From NCBI GenBank assembly GCA_023525715.1, contig CM042010.1, forward strand, positions 158,535,907-158,599,906: DNA of 64,000 nt. The letters run 5' to 3'. Shown in pieces: positions 37,328 through 50,095 of this stretch. The translations under genes and the position numbers were made by a program. The DNA comes from Cichorium intybus. Taxonomy: Eukaryota > Streptophyta > Magnoliopsida > Asterales > Asteraceae. The notes under the pieces were generated by a model that was not told where the DNA came from, did no database searches, and worked only from the letters and a program-made list of their open reading frames with translations. Within the stretch, counting starts at the first letter, position 1, and each line of letters begins with the position of its first letter.

Positions 37328-38592
37328 TGTAACACCCGGTTTTTAAAAAAAAACATATTCATTTAAATAAATATCAATTTATTCAATAATTAACATTTTG
37401 AAGGTATTTAGAAATGATTTAAACATCAATTCACCGCATAAATCTCCACATAAGTAGCATCAGTGTGTACTCGTCATGCCTGTCCGTCATTTTCACCTGT
37501 ACAACCTGAAATGGTAATTTAAAAGGGAAAGGATAAGCACACGGCTTAGTGAGTTCCAACAACTACACAGCATATCAGCTACACATACTTTACCCCTAAC
37601 ATGAAAAATACAACCACACGTCACATAACCTGCTCTACCCAGTATATTGGATTATATCCTCCTATACGTATCTGCTCAGTAAATCTAATTCCCCGGCTCA
37701 GCACTTAGAGCCGCGCATACCCTATACGTCGAGTCATGCGTTTCTGCTTAGTGTCTTTTGCTCGTATCTCTATATTACTCAGTACGTCGAGCCCACACAC
37801 ACCATAACCCAACCCATACAATTATAACAAAAAGATATATATCAATAATATACACATAACTTGGTACTATTTACCAACATCTTATAAACATATTATAAGC
37901 ACACAAAAATACGGTAAAGGACATATAACGTCCACACAATGTAGTGAGAAACTCACCTGATTATAGTCGACTACCGCGTTTATCTCTGCTTCGTATTTCC
38001 TCTTTAACTGTTAACACAGTAAGACATTTATCACTCTTTACTCCTTAACTATACCATAGTTGCACCACTAAACCCTTCCATAATTCCAACATGATACCTC
38101 GTGATTTATCAAGTAAAGGATAGCCAGGTAGAAGATTAGTTGGGGTGGCAGGATCCTTTCAGCATTTTAGCCTTTCGGAAAATCCAACAACCAGATCCCA
38201 AGTAATCGGCCTAGACACCATCCTCGTAAGTAAATCACTCGGTATTATTTTTGGAATTACGAATAGTATAACCTCTACATATTATAGTTTAACACTTATA
38301 AACTACTAGAGAAATACGATAGTGATTACTCACTTAAGATTGGTGTTTTCGCAAAGCTTTGGCACGTTTCCCGTTCCGCTCTTCCAACACTTCCCGAGCA
38401 CCTCGTTACCAGCTACCGCTCGCTCCTAACTCCTCCCGACCTATTTTCCTCACCAGAACACTCCTCGATATCGTAAGGTTGTTTGGTGTTTGTTGTGGGT
38501 TGAAATGAAGAGGTTGGGCCTCTATTTATAGGGCTCAAAAATACTATTCACGACGTCATCACGACGTCATCATGACATCAGCGACACTATTC
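37328..38592 (-). repeat. 5' LTR, truncated (1265 of 1449 bp)
   Basis: Identical to the 3' LTR apart from about one substitution (T to G near 37919) and one A, until ACTATTC at 38592. There it joins duplicated flank instead of continuing for another 185 bp. The junction has a 4-base microhomology, ATTC. Confidence 0.93.
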
Positions 38593-38701
38593 TCGAAAAA
38601 ACAACTTGATGATTCATTTTTACGATGATTTTGTTGTTATTCATTAAAATTGTCCGTAACGTGAATAAAAACTTGATTTACTAAAAAATGATTCATCAAT
38701 A
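38593..38701. repeat. Right copy of the long target-site duplication
   Basis: Matches 33393-33501 at a constant offset of 5200 bp, with one A/G difference. The unduplicated flank continues as TGTTTTTTTAG from 38702. Confidence 0.93.
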
Positions 38702-38841
38702 TGTTTTTTTAGAAATTTTTTTCAATGAATCATGTTATTTTTTATTTATCTAGTTATTCATTTTGGTGATTCGTCAAAAAACCAATTAAATAAAAAACTT
38801 CTTACTTTCTTACCATAATTTTACTTCTTATTTGATCATTC

Positions 38842-38844
<3 letters not shown>

Positions 38845-38935
<91 letters not shown>
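38845..38935. repeat. (TA)n microsatellite
   Basis: About 90 bp of TA repeats. A TA-flanked element ends on its left and a Pack-MULE begins on its right. Confidence 0.98.
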
Positions 38936-38939
<4 letters not shown>

Positions 38940-40252
38940 AATTACATTTTTGGTCCCTGTGGTTGATACGTTTTTACACAAATAGTCATCCTTTTCAAAT
39001 TTCATGCTGATGGTCCCTATGGTGCCTTTGCCCACATGAAAAGACCAAACTGCCATTTTCAATTTTCTTTTTTTTTTTTTTCATTTTTCAATTTTAGAAA
39101 AAAAAACCCCATCCCTACCCCCACACCCGATGTCTCTCTCTCTCTACACTCATCTTCTAGTTGAATCACAATCAAACCCATCTCAATTTGAAGCTTTTGA
39201 CCTCGAAAAATCAATAGTTTTGCCTCTAAGTGGTAGAGATTCACCTTCTGCAATTGCAACAACACCAAACGGATCACTTCATGTTTCCCACGGTAGCAAA
39301 ATCACATCTTTTGATTGGTCTTTAATAAGAAAGTCAACAACTTTGACCAACTTCACAGCTATTGATTCTTTATTATCTTTATCCTCAAATGTCGTCGCCG
39401 CTGGCGCTACAAATTTTTCTGGTTTACAGATTCTCGATCTCGATTTGGGTTTCGTTAGACAAACCCTAAATTGGGAAAATGTTACCAAATCTAGCTCAAC
39501 TGTTCAAGCAATCGGGATTTCCCCTGATTTCCTGTTTACCAGCTTCGAGTCAGGCAGAAGAAATTCAAACGCAATCATGGTGCACGATCTTAAAGATAAT
39601 TTCAAAGTTGTTTTAGAAATCTCTCGTAACGAAATCTTTGGTGCCGATCTTGATTCCGCGATCCCATCTACAAAATTGAATTGGGTTCCTAGTTTTAATC
39701 TGTTAATGGTATTTGTTCGTGTTCTAAAGTTTCAGTAATTATTATCTGCTATTAATGAGTCAATTTCCATAAAAACAAACTTTCCCCAAATTTAGCATTA
39801 TATTTCGGAGATTAATGCGATTCTGCTAGAAGTATCGTACAAACAATCGATTCAGAAATACTTCAATGGTGTTGTGTCGCCCAAATAGATATTAGAGTGA
39901 TATCGATTCACAGTCGAATCGATCTCTTGCTGCAAAACTGTTTTGGGTACCATCAGATCTCTTGTTGCAAAACTGTTTTCGGGTACCAATTTACCATCGA
40001 CCATCAAGAACACGAAGCGAGTTCACCGGAGAAAAGGGTTTTGTTTTTTTTTGTTTTTTAATTGATTTAATAAATAATACATTAAAAGAAAAAAGAAAAA
40101 GAAATAAAAAGGGCATTTTAGTCTTTTTACCTGGCCAAGGGACCAAAAGTGTAAGATTTTGGCCACCACAGGGACCATCAACGTGAAATTTGAAAAGGAT
40201 GACTATTTGTGTAAAAACGTGTCAACCATAGGGACCAAAACTGTAATTTACT
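38936..40252. mobile_element. Pack-MULE carrying a BTB/POZ gene fragment
   Basis: The left end is AGTAAATTACATTTTTGGTC, and the right end on the opposite strand is AGTAAATTACAGTTTTGGTC. Inverted similarity runs about 170 bp, and the family is that of the element at 11282. It is inserted in a TA/TG microsatellite. No intact 9-bp duplication can be read because both flanks are simple repeat. The interior carries a BTB/POZ-family coding segment on the plus strand. Confidence 0.83.
39130..39738 (+). pseudogene. Captured fragment of a BTB/POZ-KCTD-like protein gene (At5g41330-like)
   Basis: The 202-codon frame contains SQFEAFDLEKSIVLPLSGRD, GSLHVSHGSKITSFDWSL, AAGATNFSGLQILDLDLGF and TVQAIGISPDFLFTSFESG. 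These correspond to the middle part, between the BTB domain and the beta-propeller-like C-terminal region, of plant BTB/POZ proteins such as At5g41330 (from memory). The BTB domain itself and the C-terminus are missing. The first codons (MSLSLYTHLL) come from a CT-rich sequence, and the last ones read past a probable exon border after FNLLM. It is an intact but partial frame in a Pack-MULE and might be transcribed; I see no evidence that it makes a functional protein. Confidence 0.78.
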
Positions 40253-40253
40253 C

Positions 40254-40334
<81 letters not shown>
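40253..40334. repeat. (TG)n-(TA)n microsatellite
   Basis: A short TG run is followed by about 70 bp of TA repeats, at the right border of the Pack-MULE. Confidence 0.97.
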
Positions 40335-40335
<1 letters not shown>

Positions 40336-40551
40336 TTTAAATATATATGTACAATAAAAGTTAACAAAGTTAATTTCTATTTTTTCCAAATATTGAAGTA
40401 CTCCAAATTTGGTTTCCTTGGATGGGTTGATCCACCCATGTGTGTACGATCAATTAACATACTACCTAGGTTACCGAAAACCATCAACAAGCATGAACTT
40501 TTAGTTAAGAGTTAAAAAAAGCAAGAAAATCAAAGTTGTACCTGTTTACAA

Positions 40552-41855
<1,304 letters not shown>

Positions 41856-41860
41856 TACAA

Positions 41861-42444
41861 GCTGTGTTTTTTGGTGGTCACTGTATTGCTATGAAATTAA
41901 GGTTAGAGTAATTATGTGCTTTTGGTAGGAGGAGTTATTACAATGTTTTGGAAATATTATATTTTAATAGGTTCTTAAGGGGTTTTAGGGCTTGTTTGGC
42001 AAAGTGACCTATGTTTAATGTTTTGGTGATTTGTAATTATATTGTAATCATACTTTATGACAATGCAAATAATTTTTAAGTTATTAATATTTGCTATTGG
42101 TCCTTTTAAGAAAGGATGATGGTTTGGTGAAGTAGAGAGAAGTGAAGAGGGAAAGTGGTTGCTCAAATATTAAGAGATATTAAAGGATCGGCTCTTAATT
42201 GTTTTTAGATATGATTTCACCTTTTAATTTTAAGAGGTTTTTGATAAATTAAGAGACTGTTATTTAGATGATAACAAACATACTGAATCTGAAAAATTAA
42301 GAGACTGTCTTTTAAATTTTCAATTAAAAAACTACTAAAGAAGGCTTTAGATTGTATTGCATACAAGTCAACAATATACTATTTTTCTTGACTTTAGAAT
42401 TAAATTGATGACAAAGAAATGACCAAATTCAACTGGATATTTTT
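41861..42444. other. AT-rich upstream region of the ROPGAP gene
   Basis: No gene is recognised. The phrase GGGCTTGTTTGGC at 41988 resembles a miniature-element end, but its partner was not found. Confidence 0.4.
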
Positions 42445-42640
42445 GTAATTTCCTCGGAAGAGGAAGGACAATTTGATCAGAAGAAAGGATAAAGCGAAAA
42501 TTTAAAAACGGGTGGCCGTTTGAAACCCCTATAAATATATTATCGTAATTTCTTCGGAAGAGGAAGGACAATTTGGTCAGAAGAAAGGATAAAGTGAAAA
42601 TTTGAAAACGGGTGGCCGTTTGAAACCCCTATAATAAAAA
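42445..42640 (+). promoter_or_regulatory. Duplicated ROPGAP proximal promoter (two ~90-bp copies, period 100 bp)
   Basis: A block starting GTAATTTCCTCGGAAGAGG (42445-42534) recurs at 42545-42634 with a few substitutions. Each copy ends at a TATA-like site: CCTATAAATATAT at 42529-42541 (canonical) and CCTATAATAAAAA at 42629-42641 (degenerate). The second copy is about 105 bp before the start codon, which leaves a normal-length leader with GA-rich 5'UTR (42709-42746). Which TATA is used cannot be read from sequence. Confidence 0.75.
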
Positions 42641-42746
42641 CAACAAATACATTCAAAATCTCTCCCATTTCAATACTCCATAGTCCCCACAGCCACAGCT
42701 TCAACCTAGAGAGAGACAGATAGAGGAGAGAAAGAGAGAGAGAGAG

Positions 42747-45700
42747 ATGACGGGAATGGTGATGCTAACGAGAGGAGCTGGTTGCGGTGGCGGTGCTGTT
42801 AGTAATGGAAATGAAGCAACAAAAGGAGGTGGTGCTTCTGAAGAAGAACAAAATCAATTGTCGTTAGTAGCGTTGTTGGTAGCAGCTCTACGGAAATCAA
42901 TGGTGGCTTGTCGTGTAGATCAAGGAGATGATCAGAGCTCGGGGTCAGCAGCTCTACATCAGATGGAAATAGGATGGCCAACGAATGTTCAACATTTGAC
43001 TCATGTAACTTTCGATCGGTTCCAGGGATTCTTAGGGCTTCCTGTTGAGTTCGAAGTTGAAATCCCCTGCCGCGTCCCTAGTGCCAGGTGAGAATTTTGT
43101 TTTTTCTTGTGAAGATTTTCATGTTTTTGTTATCGGATAGCTTAATTTTTTTTAACTTGATAAATTTGGATTTACAGCTTCATTAAATGTACAGTGTTAC
43201 GGATCTAGGGTTTTGAGAGTTTGATTGATGATGAGAAAGGTGTGAATATGGTAAATGTGGAATTTAATATTGTGATAAAAATAGCAGTAAATGCTAGATT
43301 TAAGAAACTGGGAGCTCCTGCTCTGAATAATTGCAAGAAAACTGATGAAAATAGGAATCCAATGTTCAATAATTGTGCCTTTCTACAGTAAAAAATTCAA
43401 ATAACTTTTAGTTATGTGCACTTTGCTGGGGCTGATAACTTCCATCCAATTTGTAGTTACATTCAATTGACTGAAAAATACGGATAACACAGACAAACTG
43501 TTTTTACTTTCAATTTCAAAATTAAACTATATTGTAAACTTATCTAAGAAAACTGAGTTTGAATTAACCGACATGTAGAATAATGTTGATAAAAATTAGA
43601 AGCATCAAAATTCTCTTCTAAATTCAACACATTCCCATTTGAAAAATGCTCATTCGTAACCAACTGCGCTCCTCTTCTATGTTCACCTTCCACTTTTTTG
43701 GGTAATGAAACACCGCAGATAGCGTTATTACTTTGGAAATATCACGCGTTTGAGTTGCAAAAATTACTTTTTTGCAAAATACAAAAAGACGATTGTCTTA
43801 AAAGACTTCTCTTTCCCTCCCTCAAAAACCATAAATCGTCTTTTTCACTATAAAATTTCTCTGTTTTCTTAAAGTCGGTCAATAATTTAACTTTAATAAA
43901 GCTCCTCATTTTATCTTTCCTTCTTGATCTTTCCGATCTTGTTGTTGTACAGTGTTAGCGTGTTTGGTGTCTCAGCAGAATCAATGCAATGCTCATACGA
44001 TTCAAGAGGCAACAGTGTCCCGACAATTCTTTTACTAATGCAAGAAAGATTGTATGTACAAGGAGGTCTAAAGGTATATATGATTACATAAATTCACCAT
44101 TTAATATTTATCAAATGTTATTGATTTTAAAATTTGATTTTTTATAGGCAGAAGGAATATTTCGTATAAATGCTGAAAACAGCAAAGAAGAGGAAGTACG
44201 GGATCAACTAAACAGAGGCATGGTACCTGAAGACATTGAAGTTCATTGTCTTGCAGGTTTAATTAAAGCCTGGTTTAGAGAGCTTCCATGTGGTGTTCTT
44301 GATGGGCTTTCTCCTGAAGAAGTACTGCAATGTAATACAGAAGATGAATGTTCTGAACTCGTCAAACAACTGAAACCAACAGAAACTGCACTGCTGAATT
44401 GGGCAGTTGATCTTATGGCTGATGTTGTTGAGCAAGAAGAATTTAATAAAATGAATGCAAGAAATATTGCTATGGTTTTTTCCCCAAACATGACTCAGGT
44501 AAATCATTTTCGTTTGTATGTTAATATGTTTCATGTCCTTTTTGCATTTAAATGAAGTACCAAGTACCTTTTAAATTGTTAGGTTGGAAGGACTTGATAT
44601 TAATTGATATAAAGTTTTAAACCTAACATTTTAAATTGTACCTTGTTTGAAGTTGTTATCTTTTTTTTTAGAAATAAAAAGAACTAGACCATTTCACACG
44701 GTTGGTTTTTATTCCCACCTAAAATCAAAAATTGACCAAAAAAATAAGGTCAAAACGGTAAAGTATTCAATGAAAAAACGAATTAAAGATATGTCATCAA
44801 ATTATTACAAAAATTAAACCGTTTTACATAAAGATTGCAAAAGTTACCCTTTTTTTTTTTTTTTTTTTTTTCTCATTTGACACTAGGGAGCACTTTTCCT
44901 AAAGATCAGTCCACTTTTACTTTAACCATCTTAATTTATATTCATGGATCCCATTTAAGTTGCCGAGTGTATGATTCACTTGATTTGTAATAAAAACGAG
45001 GATATATAAAAAATGCGATGTAAAAGATCAACTTCATTTTCCCTTTTCTGCTCCAATCTTTGTTTAAATCCACTTATAATCACATTTTCATTTTCCATCA
45101 AGAAATCACTGACATGACATGGTATTTTTTTTTTTTTTTTTTTTTGGTATTATAGCTTCTACTTTTAGTTCTTTCTATTACAGCATCTTACTTTCTTTTA
45201 TTTCGTATTGAGAACTATCAGAACGCTAACAAATTATAACATCAACGTTTCAACTTTTTCTGAGAGTAAATTACTATCTTCGTCCCTAATCCTAGATGAT
45301 GTTTGCAATTTTGGTCCAAAAAAGTTTTCTTTTGTATTTTTGGTTCTTGTAACCTTTTTGGCCTTTGAATTTTGCAATTTTGCTCCCAAAAATAGTCCTT
45401 TATAATTGGTTGACATTGTTATTTGTTGGTACCAGATGTCGGATCCGTTAACGGCCCTAATGCACGCGGTACAAGTCATGAACCTACTGAAAACCCTAAT
45501 CACAAAAACACTACGTGAGCGTGAAGAAACCGCAACCACAGACGGAGAATACTCACCCATGTCGTACGGGTCCCACAGCCGTACAGACGATAGTCAAGAA
45601 GAGATGGAAACCAGCTGTGAACTAAGAAGACAACCATCATCAGAAGATGGAGAAGATGATGATGAAGAAGATGAAGTGGAATCATTAAGTGAGATAGAAG

Positions 45701-45900
45701 AAAGTTTCTTAAAACGACTTATGGAGAATGAAAATGCAAAAGATTGTTTCAAGAAAGAATTGGGGAATTTGGTGAAACAGAGGACGAGTCCAACAAGTGG
45801 GTTTGATTTTCAGGAGGAATCGTCTGTGATGACTGACGGGTATGTGTCGGGTGTGAGTGAAGTGGAAATCATGAACAAGATTGTGGAATGTGTGAAGTGA
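42747..45900 (+). CDS. ROPGAP2: Rho GTPase-activating protein with CRIB domain (ROPGAP)
   Basis: Four exons, 42747-43087, 43953-44073, 44148-44498 and 45436-45900, all with GT..AG introns, join in frame to 425 codons plus stop. A CRIB motif (MEIGWPTNVQHLTHVTFDRF) lies at residues 73-92. The RhoGAP domain fills about 115-300, with the arginine finger in AEGIFRI (Arg160), and HCLAGLIKAWFRELP and NMTQ in conserved positions. An acidic stretch (EDGEDDDEEDE) follows near 343. Plant ROPGAPs stimulate GTP hydrolysis by ROP GTPases at the plasma membrane; the CRIB part helps ROP binding. Alternative in-frame ATGs lie at codons 4 and 6. Intron 3 (937 bp) has a MULE-end-like insertion near the acceptor. 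The symbol follows the position between NDX and BRN1 homologues, as at At4g03100; the family is certain, the paralogue number less so. Confidence 0.92.
45258..45420. repeat. MULE-end-like sequence in ROPGAP intron 3
   Basis: TGAGAGTAAATTACTATCTT, then GCAATTTTGGTCC phrases, resembles the inverted ends of the MULE family seen at 11282 and 22496. It ends only about 15 bp before the splice acceptor. No partner end is visible nearby, so it is probably a remnant. Confidence 0.45.
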
Positions 45901-47654
45901 GATTTGGTAAGGTAGGATTTTAGGGTGGATTTGTATGCTTGTTTTTTTTTTTTTTTTTTTTTGGTGTAAATTAATTTAGTACGAGTAGTTGTTGTGGTAT
46001 GATTTGGATTGTGATGTTTGACTTGGTGAAAGTCTGTGGTTCAGCTGGGGGCTGAACTTGTGTTGTTGTTTCTGAGGTTCTGGTAGCGGCTAGAGGTTTG
46101 TAACTTGTAACTTGTAACTTTTTGAATTTTGATCACCCAGAAAGGGGATAATCAACCTTTTAATGCTCAGATTGTTTTAGTAAATTGGTTAACAAACCGT
46201 GGAGTGGTCTTGGAAACAACACTTTGAATAGTTATGTGGGAAAAATGTAGTTTTGTGTAATAATCAATTAATGTGTAGAGTATGAGAGTGTATGATGGCC
46301 GCTAAAAAAACATTTAAAGAAGAGTCATCATAAAAATGATCACTGATATCGTAAGATGGTACAATCTTCAGATAAAATAACATTGTAAGGTCTTTGCAAT
46401 GTTCTATTATTTCGTGACGTACCACTTTCTGATTAACAAATGCCGTTATCTTTGCGATGCTTTGTTATTTCGTGATTGAAATATCAAAATAATAAATAAA
46501 TGGAAAAAATAATAAGGGTAAATTCGTCATCATTTTCAAAAAAATTTAGACTAAAATGATAATTTTCGACAAACTGCATGAATCATTTTAGCAATTTTGT
46601 CTTTTATTTCGGTTTGACGTTTGGTAACACTTCTTTGTCTTCTTATTTTGTTAACAGCTTCATTTGGAAGGTTAATTCGGCCATTTTTTATGTGAACTTT
46701 TATCACATGGTAATATTCATTGCGAGGATGGACAAATTGTACCCAACGGTAGATCGAATTATACTTTTACAAATATATTTATACACAAAATGAAATATAC
46801 CATTGAGTAAATCACATCAATAAAATCAATAAATCTCATTTCATATATAAACTAGGGGTATAATGTCTCGCGCATTGATACAAAATATTTCTGTATGTAC
46901 AATTAATAAGACATAATTTATAATAAAGTTTGTAAAAATTGAATAATAAAAAAAGACACCTAAAAATAGATATATAATAATAAGAGTCTTAAATATGTAT
47001 AAAAATAAAGACACAAAAAGTCAAAAATAAATCTATTATGTAGAAAGACAATTTTTTAGAAGTGAATTGGTAGAAAACAAAGTTGAAAAAAATGTAAAAG
47101 AATGTTTGAACAAATTCTTTAAAAACAGGGAAAAAATATCTTAAAACAATATAAAAGTAACATTATTTTTAAAAAAGAATTAAAAACAATTGTAATATAA
47201 TATGAAATAGATTGCCAAAAAAGAACTTTTTCTAAATAAAACGAAGGTTTAAAAATATTCAAAAACAAAGGTGAATTTTTTTTTTTGTAAAACAAAAAAA
47301 CCCAAAAAAGAGAAAACAATAATATAGAAAACCAATTTTGTGAAAACATATTCTTAAAAAACAAAGGTATAATAAAATATAAAATAATTAATATTATTTT
47401 TCAAAAATAAAGAAAAATTAAAATATACATAGAAAAAAGTTGAAAAGGAAGTTGGAAAATGCTATAAAATAATTGAACTAAACTTATAAAATCAAATAAA
47501 AGTTGAAAGAAAATTGTAGGAAAAATAAGTTAATGAAACTTATTTCCGTAAAAAGAAAACTAAAAATGGGCTCAAATTGTAAAAATATAAAAATGGTGGA
47601 CTTGGATTGACAAATCCGGCTAAAAATGTAAATAATAATAATGGTAATACACAT
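45901..47654. other. ROPGAP 3' region and AT-rich intergenic DNA
   Basis: The first few hundred bases probably include the 3'UTR, with a T-run at about 45941-45962. Nothing else is recognisable; the sequence is poor in GC. Confidence 0.5.
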
Positions 47655-47735
47655 CAACAATAGGAGGGAGATGGAGAGGGTTCGAACTCGTCACCTACTA
47701 TAAGCCTCAGCCAGTTGAGCTGAATGTAATTTTGT
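47655..47735 (-). repeat. tRNA-like sequence, probable SINE head
   Basis: On the minus strand CAGCTCAACTGGCTGAGG (47706-47723) resembles an RNA polymerase III A box, and GAGTTCGAACCC (about 47678-47690) a B box, 25-30 bp apart as in tRNA genes. The intervening part does not fold into a clean cloverleaf. A tRNA-derived SINE is the best reading, but its tail and target duplication were not determined. Confidence 0.45.
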
Positions 47736-48020
47736 AATATAATTGGCGGACTAAAAATATAAACAACTGAAAACGCTGATATTATACTTTACAAATTGTA
47801 TGAGTTATATAATATGATTGTACAAGTATAAGTCGATCTATCGTTGGACACAATTTGTGTTCCGGAAAGTCCTAATTTAAGAAGTTGTGAATGTGTATTC
47901 CAACATGATTAAATTAACCTCTATGAAAAATAATGTACATCATAAACCCATTCACGTGCCTTAAATACAAAATAAATTAGTCATAAATTTGGTAGACGAG
48001 TATAAAGTATACTATGAAAT
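47736..48020. other. AT-rich intergenic DNA
   Basis: Nothing recognisable. Confidence 0.5.
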
Positions 48021-48922
48021 ATAATTGTTAGGATCGAGACACTTAGCATACGAACACTGAACTCACACACTCAGCTCACAAATTAAGAACACAAGAATTT
48101 AACGTGGTTCGGTCTAAAACTGACCTACGTCCACGGTGGGTAACTAGGAGTTTTATTTCTTGGTGCTACTCTGCACTCTCTTAGTGTTACATGGTGTTGT
48201 GTGGTGTAAGTGAATTGTGTTGTGCAGTCTCATATTTATAGGCTTGGAATATGAAAGGAAATTCAATATGAACAAGGAGACTTTGGCCTTCAACAAAAGA
48301 GGCTGTCTAACATTGAAAAAAAAAAGTCTTCACCAAACCAAAACTTCAAACTTCACCTAACAATCTCCCACTTGAAGACTTTGAACAACTTAGTCTTTTT
48401 CTGCCATCCAAATCTTGCAACGATCCTTAAACACACACACACTCTCTCTCACTTGAAGCCACGGAACAATCTTCACCTGTGCTTCAACTGTGTATTCCAA
48501 AAAAAACACTTTCCTTCCTAGTTACCCCAGCCTTCTCATCAGTTAACCTGAAATGCCCGTTAAAACTCCCATGAGTTTCAACATGTTCGTCATGACTTAA
48601 ACTGCCATTGACCCCGTTCTCTGTCCCTATCAGCTCCCACTGAAAACGAACTACCGAATCCTGGAACAATCTGAGAACAAACAACAACACTCTCCATATT
48701 TAGCAAGTTATCAAAATCGGAGAGACTTTTACAGCTGAAAACTGGTTCTAAATCCACTGTCGTCCTGGACCTATGATTGAAACACGACCTATGCTCCCAC
48801 TGTTGCAAAACCCTGCAACTGAAACAATACTCTGTGCTCTCATTGCCACAATATCCTTCGACTGATTTTTCTGAACCTTTCACGCTCGTTCAACCTGAAT
48901 CTTCCTTGTAGCTCTAGGCTTC

Positions 48923-49321
48923 CTACTTGCAAAAGGTCACCCTCTTCTGCCCATGAGATTCTGTAAACCGGACTTTGTTTCTCTTCTGAACTGGGACGGT
49001 CACTCCCTCAGACGGTAATCCGACCATATACAGCGAACATTCATCGTTCACAAGTCTTACCTTTCCAAAGTCTCCAACTTTCAGATTCTGCAGTGCTTCA
49101 CTGCTGTGGGTAGCGTGAAATGAAGCACCAGAATTCTTGACCCAAGAGTCTTCACTGCCTTCCACTGAGTCCCAATGCATCAAACCCAGACACATTCTCA
49201 AAAGCAGAATTTCCTCTATTTGGACATCGACTCTAAAGAATGTCCACACCTCAATCATCATGAATAACACCAAACTTTCTGATCCCGTGATTACACCTAA
49301 GTCTGCTGACTTTCTAATCAC
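48923..49321 (-). pseudogene. Gag/protease remnant
   Basis: The translation contains NSGASFHATHSSEALQNLK, VGDFGKVRLVNDE and CSLYMVGLPSEGVTVPV. These align with DSGASFHAMDNGETMVNLK, EGDFGKVRLANDE and GSLYMVEVPVEG of the intact Gag at 15525-17093. The protease Asp is replaced by Asn, and about 70 codons between the second and third blocks are missing. Confidence 0.8.
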
Positions 49322-49839
49322 TGCTGGATCTACCGAAAACGGATTTTCTCTTAATTACTTGATCTATTCATCCCAGGATCTGTTCTTGAACCCGTGAAAC
49401 TCTGATCATCGCTGGATTTGTCTGAACGTCTGATCTTCTGTAATTCTCTAATTTTCTCCCTTTACCAATACCACACCTTGAACTTTCTGACACATAATGC
49501 CTCAATCTGCATCTTCCACCAACTTTTGAATCTTCACTAAATGAAGCCTTGTCTGAACTTAACGACTGTTCTTCTGAACTCTGTTAAATAATCAACCTAT
49601 TTAAACTACAGCGGAATACCGAACTGAGAATCAGAAACTGAAAATTTAAACTGAATCGATAAAACTCGACAAACGCTGTTGGCACTGGTTTTCGATTTCT
49701 TTAAATTTCTTCTGAGTTCAACTGTTCTTCACCGATTAAATAGAATTTTGATTCAACTGTTCTTCGCTCGTTATTTGCAAAATATAATCCCCACCCAAAT
49801 TATTTTCGGGCTAAACTGCCTAAAACAAATGTTGGAGTG

Positions 49840-50095
49840 ACTGTTTTGAGACTTTGACAAAGTTGAGGGACCAAACTGCAATTTTCCTGAAGTTCAGGGA
49901 CTAAACCGCAATTTTCCCGAAGTTCAGGGACCAAACTGCAATTTTCTGAAAGTTCAGGGACTAAACTGCACTTTTTCTGAAGTTCAGGGACCAAACTGTA
50001 ATTTTCCTGAAGTTCAGGGACTAAACTGCACTTTTCCTGAAAGTTCAGGGGCCTGTTTTGCAAATTCTGGAACTTCAGGGACCTGTTTTGCAATT
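49840..50095 (-). repeat. 30-bp tandem repeats in the LTR element
   Basis: About eight units around GAAGTTCAGGGACTAAACTG, alternating CCAAACTG and CTAAACTG. On the minus strand they encode a decapeptide repeat (ELQENCSLVP) in an open frame at 49800-50093. A second set of repeats (CTACAGTGTCGTCTTCTCCG, four copies) follows at 50180-50310. Confidence 0.85.

Larger units (their letters stand above)
33502..38592 (-). mobile_element. Young non-autonomous LTR retrotransposon (Ty3-gypsy-type LTRs)
   Basis: On the minus strand the order is: 5' LTR 38592-37328 (truncated by 185 bp at its outer end), primer-binding site 37325-37312, a 158-codon frame at 36428-35952, polypurine tract 34970-34951, and 3' LTR 34950-33502. 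The LTRs differ by about one substitution and one A in 1.26 kb, so insertion was very recent. No gag, protease, integrase or reverse transcriptase is recognisable in the 2.4-kb interior, so mobility must be in trans. Instead of a 5-bp duplication it is flanked by a direct repeat of 109-113 bp. Confidence 0.92.

Noticed and set aside
33502..38592. Two independent solo LTRs rather than one element
   Set aside because: The primer-binding site and polypurine tract lie at the correct inner borders in the same orientation, and the LTRs are almost identical.
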